64,000 nucleotides of DNA from positions 124,001 to 188,000 of the forward strand of contig KV918778.1 of assembly GCA_002049455.2 (NCBI GenBank). Direction: 5' to 3'. The notes beneath the pieces were generated by a model. It saw nothing but the letters and a program-made list of their open reading frames with translations. It had not been told where the DNA came from and searched no databases. Numbering within the stretch: position 1 is the first letter of the stretch; each line of letters opens with the position of its first letter. This stretch comes from Porphyra umbilicalis. Lineage: Eukaryota; Rhodophyta; Bangiophyceae; Bangiales; Bangiaceae. Both the position numbers and the translations under genes were made by a program. Below, in pieces: positions 48,971-59,043 of the stretch.

Positions 48971-49915
48971 AATGCCGCCGCCCCCGCGGAGTGAAAGCTG
49001 ACGTTCGCAGGTGTTTAGTCAAGTTCGTCAGGCGCGGGAGCCTGGGAGAAGGGCAGGCGAGGGCCGCTGTCATGTAGCACCCCTTCGCACCCCCGCGGAG
49101 GGGATTTCGTGCGGGCCAAACCGACCGGGCTGCCAATATGTGGAAGCCCTCATGCACGATTGGAAGGGCAGCCGTATTCGAATATCGTGGCTTGTGGCCA
49201 GTCGTGGTAATTATAAATGTCTCCCGCAGCGTTGGGCCCGAATTCGGGCCTGAGGACCTAAATTGGATACGTCATGGTGGCGGATCACAAATTAGGGCCG
49301 CAGATCACCTGTGGGCACGCACAGCTGTCGCCAGCACTCCTGCCCCAAACGGCAAGGCAACCTAGCGTGTACTCACGGCGAGACAGGAACGGGTGCGCCC
49401 GGGTGTAGGCGAGCGGGGTGAGGGGCGCCCGCGCCACGTGAAGCACGCGCTCCTGCGTTCGCACCCACCACAACCCCACGGAACCACAATGGCCATTACC
49501 CGCATTTTCTGCTTACCACAGCTCGTAAGCACGTCACGCCCCCAGCCCGTGGGCGGTCCCCGTCGATAGCTCGACGGCACAAGGCTGCTCGGTCGGTGTC
49601 CCACCAAGGTGAGTTGGTCGAGCTCCTTTCGTCTGCAAAATGTGACGACGCCCGGACGCCCCCACCGCACGAGCTCAGCACGTGCCCGGCATGTACCGGA
49701 GCGCCCGGCCGTGCCGTGCCGGCATACGCGCAAGTCAGTGCCAGCTCGAGCGGAAGCGTCCGCCTGCGACTGGGGCCCTGGTTGTACCTCTCCGTCATTG
49801 TATCTCGCCGCTGAGTCCTCCTTAGAACGCCTATGCACGCGCTGACTTGCGCCCGCGTGGCCGCTCGTCCTTCGACCCACAGGACCATCCGGACTTGGAG
49901 CTACTTGCTCTCGCC

Positions 49916-51992
49916 ATGGATGACCGTCATGTTTTTCTTGCTACTCGCAACCCCACCATTCCGGCAGCTTGCCGCACTTTTGCGCTAACGGGTGTCACCA
50001 AGGCATCGGGCGACGACGTGCGCGCCCACTTGCTAAGATCCTGGCACCTGCACCTTCGTGCATTTGACGACGTGGAGACGGTCGAGCTGTGGACCAAGGC
50101 AACGGTTGTCAGCGACGCAACCGCCCTACCGCCATTACTCCCCTTCCCCTCCCCCTCCGCCTTCGCCTCCCCCCCTTCGCTTCTCGTCTCTTCCGCCTAC
50201 CCCCCCCGCTCCAATGTCAACCTGCCACCCTTCCCCCCCGTTTGAGGCACACTTGTACGAGTGTGCGTCACCGGCGTCGAGTCGGTGGTTGATCTTGCCG
50301 ACCCTCTCAGTGCCGCCAATTTCTTCATGTCGATTGACGGTACGGCTACCAGGAAGGAGGTCCTCGTTAGTGGGTTGCCACTGCTGCAATGCTCTTTCAC
50401 TACCAAACAAGTCGTTGCACCCTCCACGCGTTGCCCTCCCGCTCTCGACCAAGTTGACACCGTGTCTCCTCGCGAAGGCAAGAGGCGGCGGCTCACAACC
50501 TCTGTGGTTCCACTCAGTTCCAAGGTCCCCCCATCCTCCGCCGACCACCATGACGCCGTTGGCGCCGGAAGCGGCCAGCCTCGGAAACCCGTGACTTGGG
50601 CGTACGCGGGTAGCGTCGCCGGTCGCCTTTGAGGCCATGCCGTCAAGAAGTACATTGCAGCACGGCTTCCAGTCAGTTCAGTGCCAGACACAGTGGCACT
50701 GCACTCCTATTTGGACGAGGAGACTCTGCGCGTGTGTCGCCTGCTTTCCGCCCAACAGAGTGTCTTTCTGACGCGGCCGCCGGGTTGCGGCAAGACCCAC
50801 CTGGTGAACCAGGCGGTGACAGCGATGCGCGGCGCCGGCCTCGCCGTCGCGGCGTGCGGGAGCTGGGGGTTGGCGGCGGCCCTTGTCGGGGGCACTACTG
50901 TGCACAGCTGGGCGGGCTTCCGAAACGGCGTCTTGGACGTTTCGTCGCCGCTCGAGACGGTCGTGAACGAGGTCATCCCGTATGACGCCCAGGCGAGGAT
51001 GCGTGCCGCAATGGTCCTGGTTATCGACGAGGTTGGCACCGTGTTAGCGGTGTTCTTGACGCGCCTCCACGCGGTGCTTCGAGCGGTCCGCCGGCGACAG
51101 GTTGCATTGGGCGGCTTAACCTTGCTCGTGGCTGGGGACTTCCTTCAGCTGGCTCCGCCGTTTGGTAACTACGCCTTCTCGAGCGACAAGTGGAGGCTCG
51201 TCTTTGGAAAACGCGCAGTCATCCTCAAGACCACTTGGCGGCAGATGAGGGACCCGCAGCTGCTCGGCCTGCCTCTACGGCTTCGTACGGGTCATCACAC
51301 CGACACCGACATGGCGTTGCTTGCTACGCGCTGCACGGCAGTGCCCCCCCCCAATGTCATCGGTTTGTTTTTTTCACGCTCTGGATGCGGCCGAGAAAAA
51401 CGAAGAGGAGCTGCGGCTCCTTCCGGGGCCTTCTGTGGTCTTTGAGGCGGTCGACGGGGTGGAAGACGCTCCCTACCTCACGCTGGCGCGCGCGTCGGCG
51501 TTGCTGGACGGGGCGCTCAAGTATCCCCGTGTAATCTCTCTGCGAGTCGGCGCCGTGGTGGCGGTGCCCACCGCCTGCCTTGCGTCACGAGGTGTGCCCT
51601 GCGGGACGCGTGGGGTGATCATCTGTTTTCGGGTGGTTGGGCAGCGGCGGTATTCGCGTGTGCGCTTTGCGCTGCCGACGGGCGGCAGCAGGGTGCTACA
51701 CGTGACACCGGCTATCGGCCATGCCGTCGCCTTGGATGGCGTGAAGAGGGCCGCGACACGCACGCAAGTGCCGCTCGTGCTTGCGTGGGCGTTCACCATC
51801 CACTCGGCTCAAGGGTGGTCGTTGGAGGAGGCGGCCGTGGACCTCAGCAACGCGTTTGCTGCTGGGCAGGCTTTGTCTGGCCTCTCTCGGACATCCACCC
51901 TTGCTGGCTTGCACCTCATCGGCTTTGACGACAAAAGAATTCTTGTCGACGAAGCGGCACTTGCCTTCCACGAGTCACTTTCTCCTCTTTAG
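49916..51992 (+). pseudogene. PIF1-type helicase, broken, copy B
   Basis: The Walker A motif is canonical here (PPGCGKTHLVNQ, near 50,780), followed by VLVIDEVG, GDFLQLAPP, and FTIHSAQGWSLEEAAVDLS and LSGLSRTSTLAGLHLIGF near the C-terminus. Stops interrupt the region ahead of the helicase domain, and the frame changes between the central and C-terminal motifs. The N-terminal 90 residues (MDDRHVFLATRNPTIPAACR onward) match copy A. The family is clear, but neither copy encodes a complete enzyme. Confidence 0.8.
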
Positions 51993-52215
51993 TAAACAAC
52001 GTTATCTCGTGCTGCACGTGCTTGTCCCACATGACAGCACGCTGTCGTCGGCGACGCTGCGCCACGGACCTCATACTTCGTCTCGTAGCCGTGGTGCTTT
52101 GCACGGGTTGCGTGTGCCAGGTTTGTGTGAAGCAAAAATGCGTACTTGTTGATATGGCTTTCGCAATGCAATTCAGGTCAAAATCACTACCATCCTGATA
52201 CAAGCATCTGGCATA

Positions 52216-52656
52216 TTGCTGATCCCCCAATTCTGTCCTCATCGCCCCGGAACAGTAGTGGAACGGCAATGAATGCAGATCTCTCATTGGTCGAGCAGTC
52301 CGACAGCAGTGCATGTCCGGCCGGATCTTTACAGAATGTGCCCGTACGGCCCCCAATCGCAAAATCGACGCCTTCGTTTTTCTGCACTTTTCTGCGTATC
52401 TCCCAAAAAATCTCGTTATCCCAACGATTGCGGGCCGGCTGCTCCCTTGATACGGAAGGGATCGGCAGAAAATCTCAAGAAAAAGAAGGATTTCGGTTGT
52501 GCACGGAAGTGGCGGAGGGACAGCCAATAGGACGCCTCAAATTCGTGCTGAGCAGCTGATTTCGGCTGCGTTTAACCAATAGATGGCCAGTTCCTGAAGA
52601 ACCGTACCGCCAGGAACCGTTCCTGGTCGACGAGGACAGAATTGGGGGATCAGCAA
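52216..52656. mobile_element. Tc1/mariner-like MITE (441 bp) inserted in copy B
   Basis: Terminal inverted repeats TTGCTGATCCCCCAATTCTG at the left and the exact complement at the right, flanked by TA on each side. Copy A has GCATATGTGC with a single TA at 12,264-12,265, the empty site. The TA duplication points to Tc1/mariner. No transposase inside. Confidence 0.92.
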
Positions 52657-52995
52657 TATGTGCAAATCACACTGTGTGGATGGGAGAGGATTTAGGATTT
52701 CAACAATCCTTCAAATGAAGGGAAGATCTCGGTGCTTCGGTGGCCGACTACTCTTTTGATGCACCTCGCACCGCGACACCCTCAGTTGGGAGCTGCAGTA
52801 CGTCGCCCGGCTCGTCTGATCGTGTTCGGCTCCCGCACGCTTCTTGACGATCGGCAAGCGCTCTCACTGCTTGATCCCCTCTCCCCATTGCACGCAGAGG
52901 TTCAATCCTGGTGTCTAACACACCCTTCCCTCTACGTTTGCATACTACGGTTGAGGCTGCGCCCCCTCGCCCCTACCGCTTGGTTCCAGGCCGTC

Positions 52996-53628
52996 ATGCC
53001 CCCTGTCGCGAAGCCCGAGCCTGCCGGAACCTCGGCCAACCCGTCAGCTGTGCAGCCCGAGCCGACAGCAATCACGACTGCGGCTGGGCCGACTGCTTCA
53101 GCTCTTCTCGTCGAGGTGGAGGTGACAGCAGCGGCTGCGGTGCCTTTGTCGGTACCAGAGGAGATGCTGGAGGCCGCGAGCTCGGCGGCCGAGGCAACCG
53201 CCGCGGCACCGGTATTACCAGAGACTACATCCCCTTACTCCTCCGACTTTTGGGTGGCATGAGATGAACACATGGAAGAGGCCATCCGCACGGCGATTGA
53301 CGCGGCCAAACAGACTGGCTGCTTTGTAGCGCAAGCGGCTGCGTATAGGGCCGGGAGATTTATGTTGAGGGACGATGACGAGGACAACATCGAGGCCGGC
53401 GTTGCGGACAACATCGCTGGCGTGTATGCGGACTTGGCGGTCAAGGCTGCTGCCGCCATGTGCGTTACTACGGAAACTGCAGTTGCTGCCAGTTACACCA
53501 ACAGTGTCATCTACAACTACGAAATAGTTGCCGACGGCATCAAGCGGGACATGTCGGTCGAGTACACTCGAGCCGTGGCACTGAGTGACAACTTCAATGA
53601 TGCTTATGCTACGCCCCCGCAGCTGTAA
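52996..53628 (+). pseudogene. Unknown 210-residue protein, interrupted, copy B
   Basis: Counterpart of 12,603-13,235. The frame has an internal TGA where copy A reads TGT (VACDEH in copy A). The C-terminal 118 residues remain open and nearly identical to copy A. Function unknown. Confidence 0.5.
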
Positions 53629-53969
53629 CGTGCTCTGTTGCTTCTTCGCGTGGTGGGCTTTGACTGCAAGTTATGTACCGTTAGTCATTGCATCGTCTCC
53701 GTCAATGAGATATTGTCTATTCTATAGGTCGGTGTCACATCACCTCTTCACAATCAGGTCCAAACCTGCAGACCACCAACCAGCGACATGAAGGTGGTTG
53801 ACGACCAGCAGCCGAGTGGTACCTCGTGTCGAGAGCACCAAATTTGCGTGGAGGGGAAGCTCCAAGAGAGGAGCATGGGACAGCTGACGACTGCGGCTCA
53901 GTCACATGTGGAGCTCATCAGCGTCTGTACAACTCGCCCATGCGTGGATAAGACAAGGAAGAGTAGGTT

Positions 53970-54570
53970 TTACTGGTCGTCGTCAGACGAGTGCGCGTCT
54001 TCCGTGCCAAAACGCAAGGTCAACACACATTGACATACCATTGCGCAGAGCTTCTCCACGTGGTCCCTCTCAATCTCGACGATAGCGTCTTTACTGACTT
54101 CTCCGTCCTCTCCAATGGAGCGCCGGCGCACGTCACGGACGACGCCCGACGTCCACTTGCCGTAGGTAGCCATCACCTGTGGCACAACTTGTGTTATCTC
54201 GTCCTGACGGAAGGAGCGCAGAGTTGAACGCAGCCTTCCCCGTGAGTTCATCGAAGCGATGTATCGGAAGAACGAGCCGGAGGTGGTAGACCACCCGCCC
54301 AAGCGCTTGACCTGTTCAAACAGACCGGTGGTGTCCAGCAGTGCTTGCGCGCCCCCGCGCCGAACGCCTTACAGGCGACACGCGCGCTCGCCGTTCATCA
54401 GGTCCTGCCCGATGCGGACTAAGTCGGCCACAAATCACGTGCTGATCTCGGTCTCGGAGCGGCGCTTGAAGAGCCGCACCGCTCCGGTAACGCTGAGCAC
54501 CAGAAGGCTGGGGAAGAGCGGCTGCTGCAAAAGTATACCGACGTCCATGCCAACGCCCGGTGCTGAACAC
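53970..54570 (-). pseudogene. Tyrosine-recombinase-like C-terminal fragment
   Basis: The minus-strand translation contains GVRRGGAQALLDTTGLFEQV followed by KRLGGWSTTSGSFFRYIA. This matches the end of YR enzymes, where HxxR-GG-A is followed by a G-W-S helix and the RYI with the nucleophile tyrosine. Upstream parts are decayed. It begins 40 bp beyond the right border of copy B. It could derive from a Crypton or from another YR retrotransposon; the fragment is too short to choose. Confidence 0.45.
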
Positions 54571-55269
54571 CCGAAGTGAAGCTGGGCATGGAACAGCTGA
54601 GTGTGGCGGTCGGGGGTCTTACAGTTGGAAGGGGCGTGGCCCCTCAGCTGTGGGCAGCACACCCCCGGGGGCCGTCCCAAAATATCCTGATCTGGGCCAG
54701 CAAGGGAATGATCTGTCCAGATCTCGGGGAGATCGGATTTGGTCGGGGGCGGGGCTTTTCCCCAGTGGTTTTCCCAACTCCCCTACTACTTGTTTGAACT
54801 TTTCGCTTCGGAGGGATTTATATGTTTGGCGCGTTTGGGGTGGCTACTTTGGCCACCGGCGTTCGGGTTGGGGAGGGGTTTATTTACAGCGAGGACGCCG
54901 TCCCCGTCGCCGTTTGATAAAACCAACTGTGCTTTGGACTACGACTTCCCCCTGGGATTTGCCGTGATCCTCTCCTCCCGTTGGGGGAAGGCTGGGCTGT
55001 GGGTCGATTTGCGGGGCAGTTCCTTCGACGGACCGAGCTGATCAAGAGGTCACTTCGGCCAGACGACGAACCAACGTGGTGGTGCTTAGAACCGCTACAA
55101 TTTCTGGTGGATCAGCAGGGGATTCCGGCCGTTACCACGCCCGTACTGGGTTGTCGGTTCCCCGATCGTCTGTTGGTTTGTGAGTTCAAGGCGACGTGGA
55201 TCTCCGCGTCGGTCTGTCGTCTATTACCGCCCGGCCACTACGATGGCGTCGCCGTCCGACATCCCCAAG

Positions 55270-57168
55270 TCGAACGCGATCGCTAGCGGTATGCCGGCGG
55301 GTATATCCGCGGTGACCCCAGCGGTCGCTGCAACAGGGGGATCCGCGGCCGGATCAGAGATTCCCTTCACTCCGCCTCGGCCATTGGCGGACCTCGTGGG
55401 CGAAACGGTTCGTCGGGTCCCGCCGGGGGCCGGTGCCTTCCTTCCTCGACGTCACGACGAACGGACGGGATTGGTGGATCAAGATCGTGATCCGGCGACG
55501 CATTTAGCGATGGCCGATCTGTACACGGCGCTGTCGACATTTCGCGAGTCGTTATTGGCCGACGTTTCTCGGGTCATCGCGGCGAGCCCCGCGGGCTCTG
55601 CTCAAGATGCCCCCAGCCGAGTTTCTCCAGTGGACACGCGGAAGAGCCGCAGCAAAGGGAAGTCACGGCGTCACTGTAGTCCCTCGTCGTCATCGTCGTC
55701 TTCATCTTCCTCGCCGTCGCCGGCGACAACCGACAACGACGACGACCACGTGGGGCGCAAGGTGGGGTCCGGCATGTTGGCGGTCCTCGAGTGCCCGGAC
55801 GATCGCTTCGTGGGCGTCCTGGACTACCGATCGTACCGCCTACGGAACCGTCACTCGACCTACGGGGCGTCGCAGGCCCGCAAGATGGGACGGACGGCCA
55901 AGAATATGAAGTTCTCCTTCGGGGGGACCCCGATGTTCAACGGGAAGGAACCCCTCAAGGTCTTCTCATGGCTCCGAAAGTTCGTCAAGGCCTGCGATGA
56001 CAACGACGTGTCCGAGGGGATGGGTTTGTACCAGCGGCTTCGGAATAATGATTCGGATAAAGCACCGTTCTGTAAGCAGCAGCTTCCTACCCGCAGCAGC
56101 ATCTTATGTTCATCAGTCTCATCACGAGGAGACTGAGCATAAGGTGAGCTTTCCAGCAGTGTCTTCCGTTTTGCTCTCACATTCGATGGCGAGATGATTC
56201 CAACGGATATATCCGGATATATCTGGATATATCCCAGATTCTGCTGAAAATCCCGGATTCTGAAAGGCCCTGGTTTGTACCTAATTCCCAACTTCCTCGC
56301 GGGCGACGCTGAGACGCGGCTCACTCGGAACCTACCGGGGTCGGATATCGCGGGTGGACGGGGCTCGCTTGGATCCTTTCCCGCGGCGGTCAATTGGCTG
56401 TTGTCGACCTACGCGGAGCCGCACGCTTTGGGGCTGGCGCAGGACAAGTTTAGCCGGGCTGCGCTCGTGGACAACGAGGGGGTGGATGCCTTCGCGGCAC
56501 GTCTACGGAGCCTCGCTGAGCTTTGCGGCAACATCCACTCCGAGGGGACGATGAAACAGCAGCTGATCCAAGGCCTACCGGAGTATCTACGGACGGACGC
56601 CTGCGTGTACAACTCGGCGCAACGAAGCTACCAACAGTTGTCGACCTACGTGGCGGGGAAATATCGGGCCGCCAAGGACGTCATGGCGTTGGCCAGCCGG
56701 GGGTCACCCGGGGGATCATCGCGGAAGGGACAGACGTCGACGGGGCCCCGAGGCCTCTCGGTCAACCAACTCCACTCCTCGTGGGAAGAGGATGACACGG
56801 CGACGTACGACACTGTCGCGGTGCTGCCGTCGGGTACCCCGGGGTTCCGCACGGCTGGAGGAGCGCCCTACGTTCGGCGGGAGGCCCCGACGTGTCCCCC
56901 GCTGTGCTACATGTGTTGGACGCGTGGCCACCGAGTCCCTGATTGCAAGATTCTGACGGACAAACAGCGGGACCTCGTGAAGGCCGCGCGGAGCACCTTC
57001 CTTCGACAGAGGAACGCGGGGGCGGGCGCCCCCTCGGATCGCACCTCCGTCGTGGCCCTGGTGTGGGACGACCTGTTGGGCGGCGTGGAGTCAACGAGGA
57101 CGGAAGGGGGGGACGCCCCGCCCGTGGCAACCCCGGCCAAGGGGCGCCGCGGGGCGGGAAACGCCTAG
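55270..57168 (+). pseudogene. Gag region of the gypsy element, with a MITE inside
   Basis: The first block has a disordered Ser-rich stretch and the beginning of a retrotransposon gag domain (MKFSFGGTPMFNGKEPLKVF, SWLRKFVKACDD). The second block has further gag helices (RAALVDNEGVDAFAARL, LIQGLPEYLRTDACVY) and the nucleocapsid zinc knuckle C-x2-C-x4-H-x4-C. Gag forms the particle in which reverse transcription takes place. It is interrupted by the MITE at 56,032-56,272. Confidence 0.8.
56032..56272. mobile_element. hAT-like MITE (241 bp) in the gypsy gag
   Basis: Ends CAGCGGCTTCGGAATA and, inverted from the right, CAGGGCCTTTCAGAATC: imperfect inverted repeats of the hAT CAGGG type. An exact 8-bp duplication GTTTGTAC flanks it (56,024-56,031 and 56,273-56,280), the length made by hAT transposases. 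The interior is AT-richer and has a short GGATATATC repeat. Confidence 0.82.
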
Positions 57169-57525
57169 GGGGGGTGGCATCGCCATCCCCCTCCATCCCC
57201 CCTGTCCGCCCCAACTCCCCGGTCGCCCCCCGCCACCTCACGTTTGCCTCCCCTGGGGTAACCGCGACGTGGCCTGTCCCGGCCCGCTGCCCCTGCCGTC
57301 GCGGGCGATATCGCCCGCGGTTCAAGGGGACGCTGTTGCTACTACGGAAAGAGAATTTTGAGATTAGCGCGTCGCACCAGTTGGCGCCTTGGCAGACCCC
57401 CGTCCCCACGAGGGCGGTGGTCGACACTGGCGCTGGGCCAAGTGTGATCCGCGCGGATATGTTGCCAGAAGGATGGACCGAGTATGCATCGCGGGCGCCG
57501 CCCCGGACGCAAGTGAGTGACGCCT

Positions 57526-57943
57526 TGTTGGACTGTGATGCTCGTCGCCGACTCCACTGGCGGTTCGCGGATGGATGATGGTCGGTGACCCTTATGGTAC
57601 CCCACATGGTACATTTGCAAGACGTGGTCAAGTTGCACACATTTGTGTTGGGTGATCTTGGGGCGTTACTTTTGGCATGTTTTGGATTTGATCTTCGCTT
57701 TGCTCTAGTGGCTTTTGATTTGGTGAGTGACTCGATTTGGTGCGAGGGCGTGGGCGTCGGTGTGGGCGCGAGAGGGGGGACCACTTGGGCCGGTGGGGAC
57801 TATTTGAGAGGTGCTCTCGGTTGGGAGAGGCGGGCGAACCTTAGGACAACCAACAAAGCACGTTCGCACACACACACACACGCTCAAGCCACTCAACCAC
57901 TTCACCGTGGTCCCCCAACCCCTATCCCGACTGCGTTTCAACA
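57526..57943 (+). repeat. 5' LTR of the copia element
   Basis: 418 bp, starting TGTTGGACTGTGATG and ending TGCGTTTCAACA. Contains a CA dinucleotide run near 57,870. Matches the 3' LTR over its whole length without gaps. Confidence 0.93.
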
Positions 57944-58125
57944 GGTTATGGGCCCAGAGCCGGGGCTGTGACAAGAGCAAGGTGTGCCAGCTGGTGTCGC
58001 GGCGGTCGCGGCAAGTGCGAAGAGGACGAGGTCGAGGTGGTTAAAGGATGTGACGGTCGAGGCGAACGGCTCGGCAAGGTCGGGCGATACGACAAGACAA
58101 CATCATCGACGGAGGCGCTGCCGGC

Positions 58126-59031
58126 ATGGGTGGCATCAAGATCGACAAGCTGACGGAGACGAACTTCCACGAGTGGCGTCAGCGCATTAAGATTGTCCTC
58201 GCGCTGCGCGACCTGGACGATATGCTTGACGAAGACGGCAAGCCGACGGACGCGGAGACCCGCGAGTTGGCGGTGTGGAAGCGTCGAGACACGAAGGCGA
58301 GCGCCATCATCGGGCTCACCCTTGGGACTGAGCAGCTTGAGCACGTGTCGGGCTGCAAGACGACCGCGGAAATGTGGTCGACGCTGCAAGGTGTCTTCCA
58401 GCGCAAGAGTTTGATGAACAAGATGAAGGCGCGACGCGAGTTCTACAACGTCGAAATGACCGTCGGCGAGGGCATGCTGGGCTACATCAACCGCGTGCGC
58501 AACCTCGGCGAGAACCTCAAGGCCATGGGCGGCGAGGTGACGGAGATGGACGTTGCCATGAGCGTCCTCAACGGGCTGACGTCAAAGTACGAGAACCTGA
58601 TGGTGGCTCTCGACGCCAAGGGCAAGGATGAACTGAGCCTCGACTTTGTCAAGAGCCGCTTGCTTCAAGAGGAGCGGCGGCAGGCGGACAAGTCACCGGT
58701 GACGAAGCGCATTGGCGACATGGCACTCGTCGGCGCCAATTATCGAGGTCAAGGCCGCCGTGGTGACCTCTCCAAGATCGAGTGCTACTACTGCCATACA
58801 TTTGAGCACATCTCTCGCGATTTCCCAGAGCTCAAGGCCAAGAAGCAGAGACAGGACAAGGTGGCCGCGATTGCGGCTGACGATGGTAGCGACAGCGACG
58901 ACACCATCTGTCTAGTGGGCAATGCAGCTGACACCGATGACATCTCCAAGTCGTGGCTTGTGGACTCTGCGGCGTCTTCACACATGTGCTGGATGCGCGG
59001 GTGCTTTGACGACTACCATACGACCACGTGA
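58126..59031 (+). CDS. Gag and protease region of the copia element
   Basis: Begins MGGIKIDKLTETNFHEWRQR, the N-terminus of UBN2/copia-type gag, followed by helical gag sequence (AEMWSTLQGVFQRKSLMNKM), a zinc-knuckle-like CYYCHTFEHISRDFPEL, and the aspartic-protease active-site context WLVDSAASSHM near the end. Length and order are normal for the family. Confidence 0.88.
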   Translation: MGGIKIDKLTETNFHEWRQRIKIVLALRDLDDMLDEDGKPTDAETRELAVWKRRDTKASAIIGLTLGTEQLEHVSGCKTTAEMWSTLQGVFQRKSLMNKMKARREFYNVEMTVGEGMLGYINRVRNLGENLKAMGGEVTEMDVAMSVLNGLTSKYENLMVALDAKGKDELSLDFVKSRLLQEERRQADKSPVTKRIGDMALVGANYRGQGRRGDLSKIECYYCHTFEHISRDFPELKAKKQRQDKVAAIAADDGSDSDDTICLVGNAADTDDISKSWLVDSAASSHMCWMRGCFDDYHTTT

Positions 59032-59043
59032 CGGAGCGTCACG

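Larger units (their letters stand above)
32736..53929 (+). repeat. Large dispersed repeat, copy B, with nested insertions
   Basis: This is the second copy of the unit described at 1-13,536. It spans 21.2 kb. Removing insertions at 35,645-36,214, 36,632-43,461 and 52,216-52,658 leaves about 13.35 kb, matching copy A. The left border is at or before 32,736 and cannot be placed, because copy A is cut off at the window edge. The right border is sharp: both copies share the bases up to the word GCGTCTGTA and then differ completely. Several genes readable in copy A are broken here and the reverse, so both copies look decayed as coding units. Confidence 0.93.
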
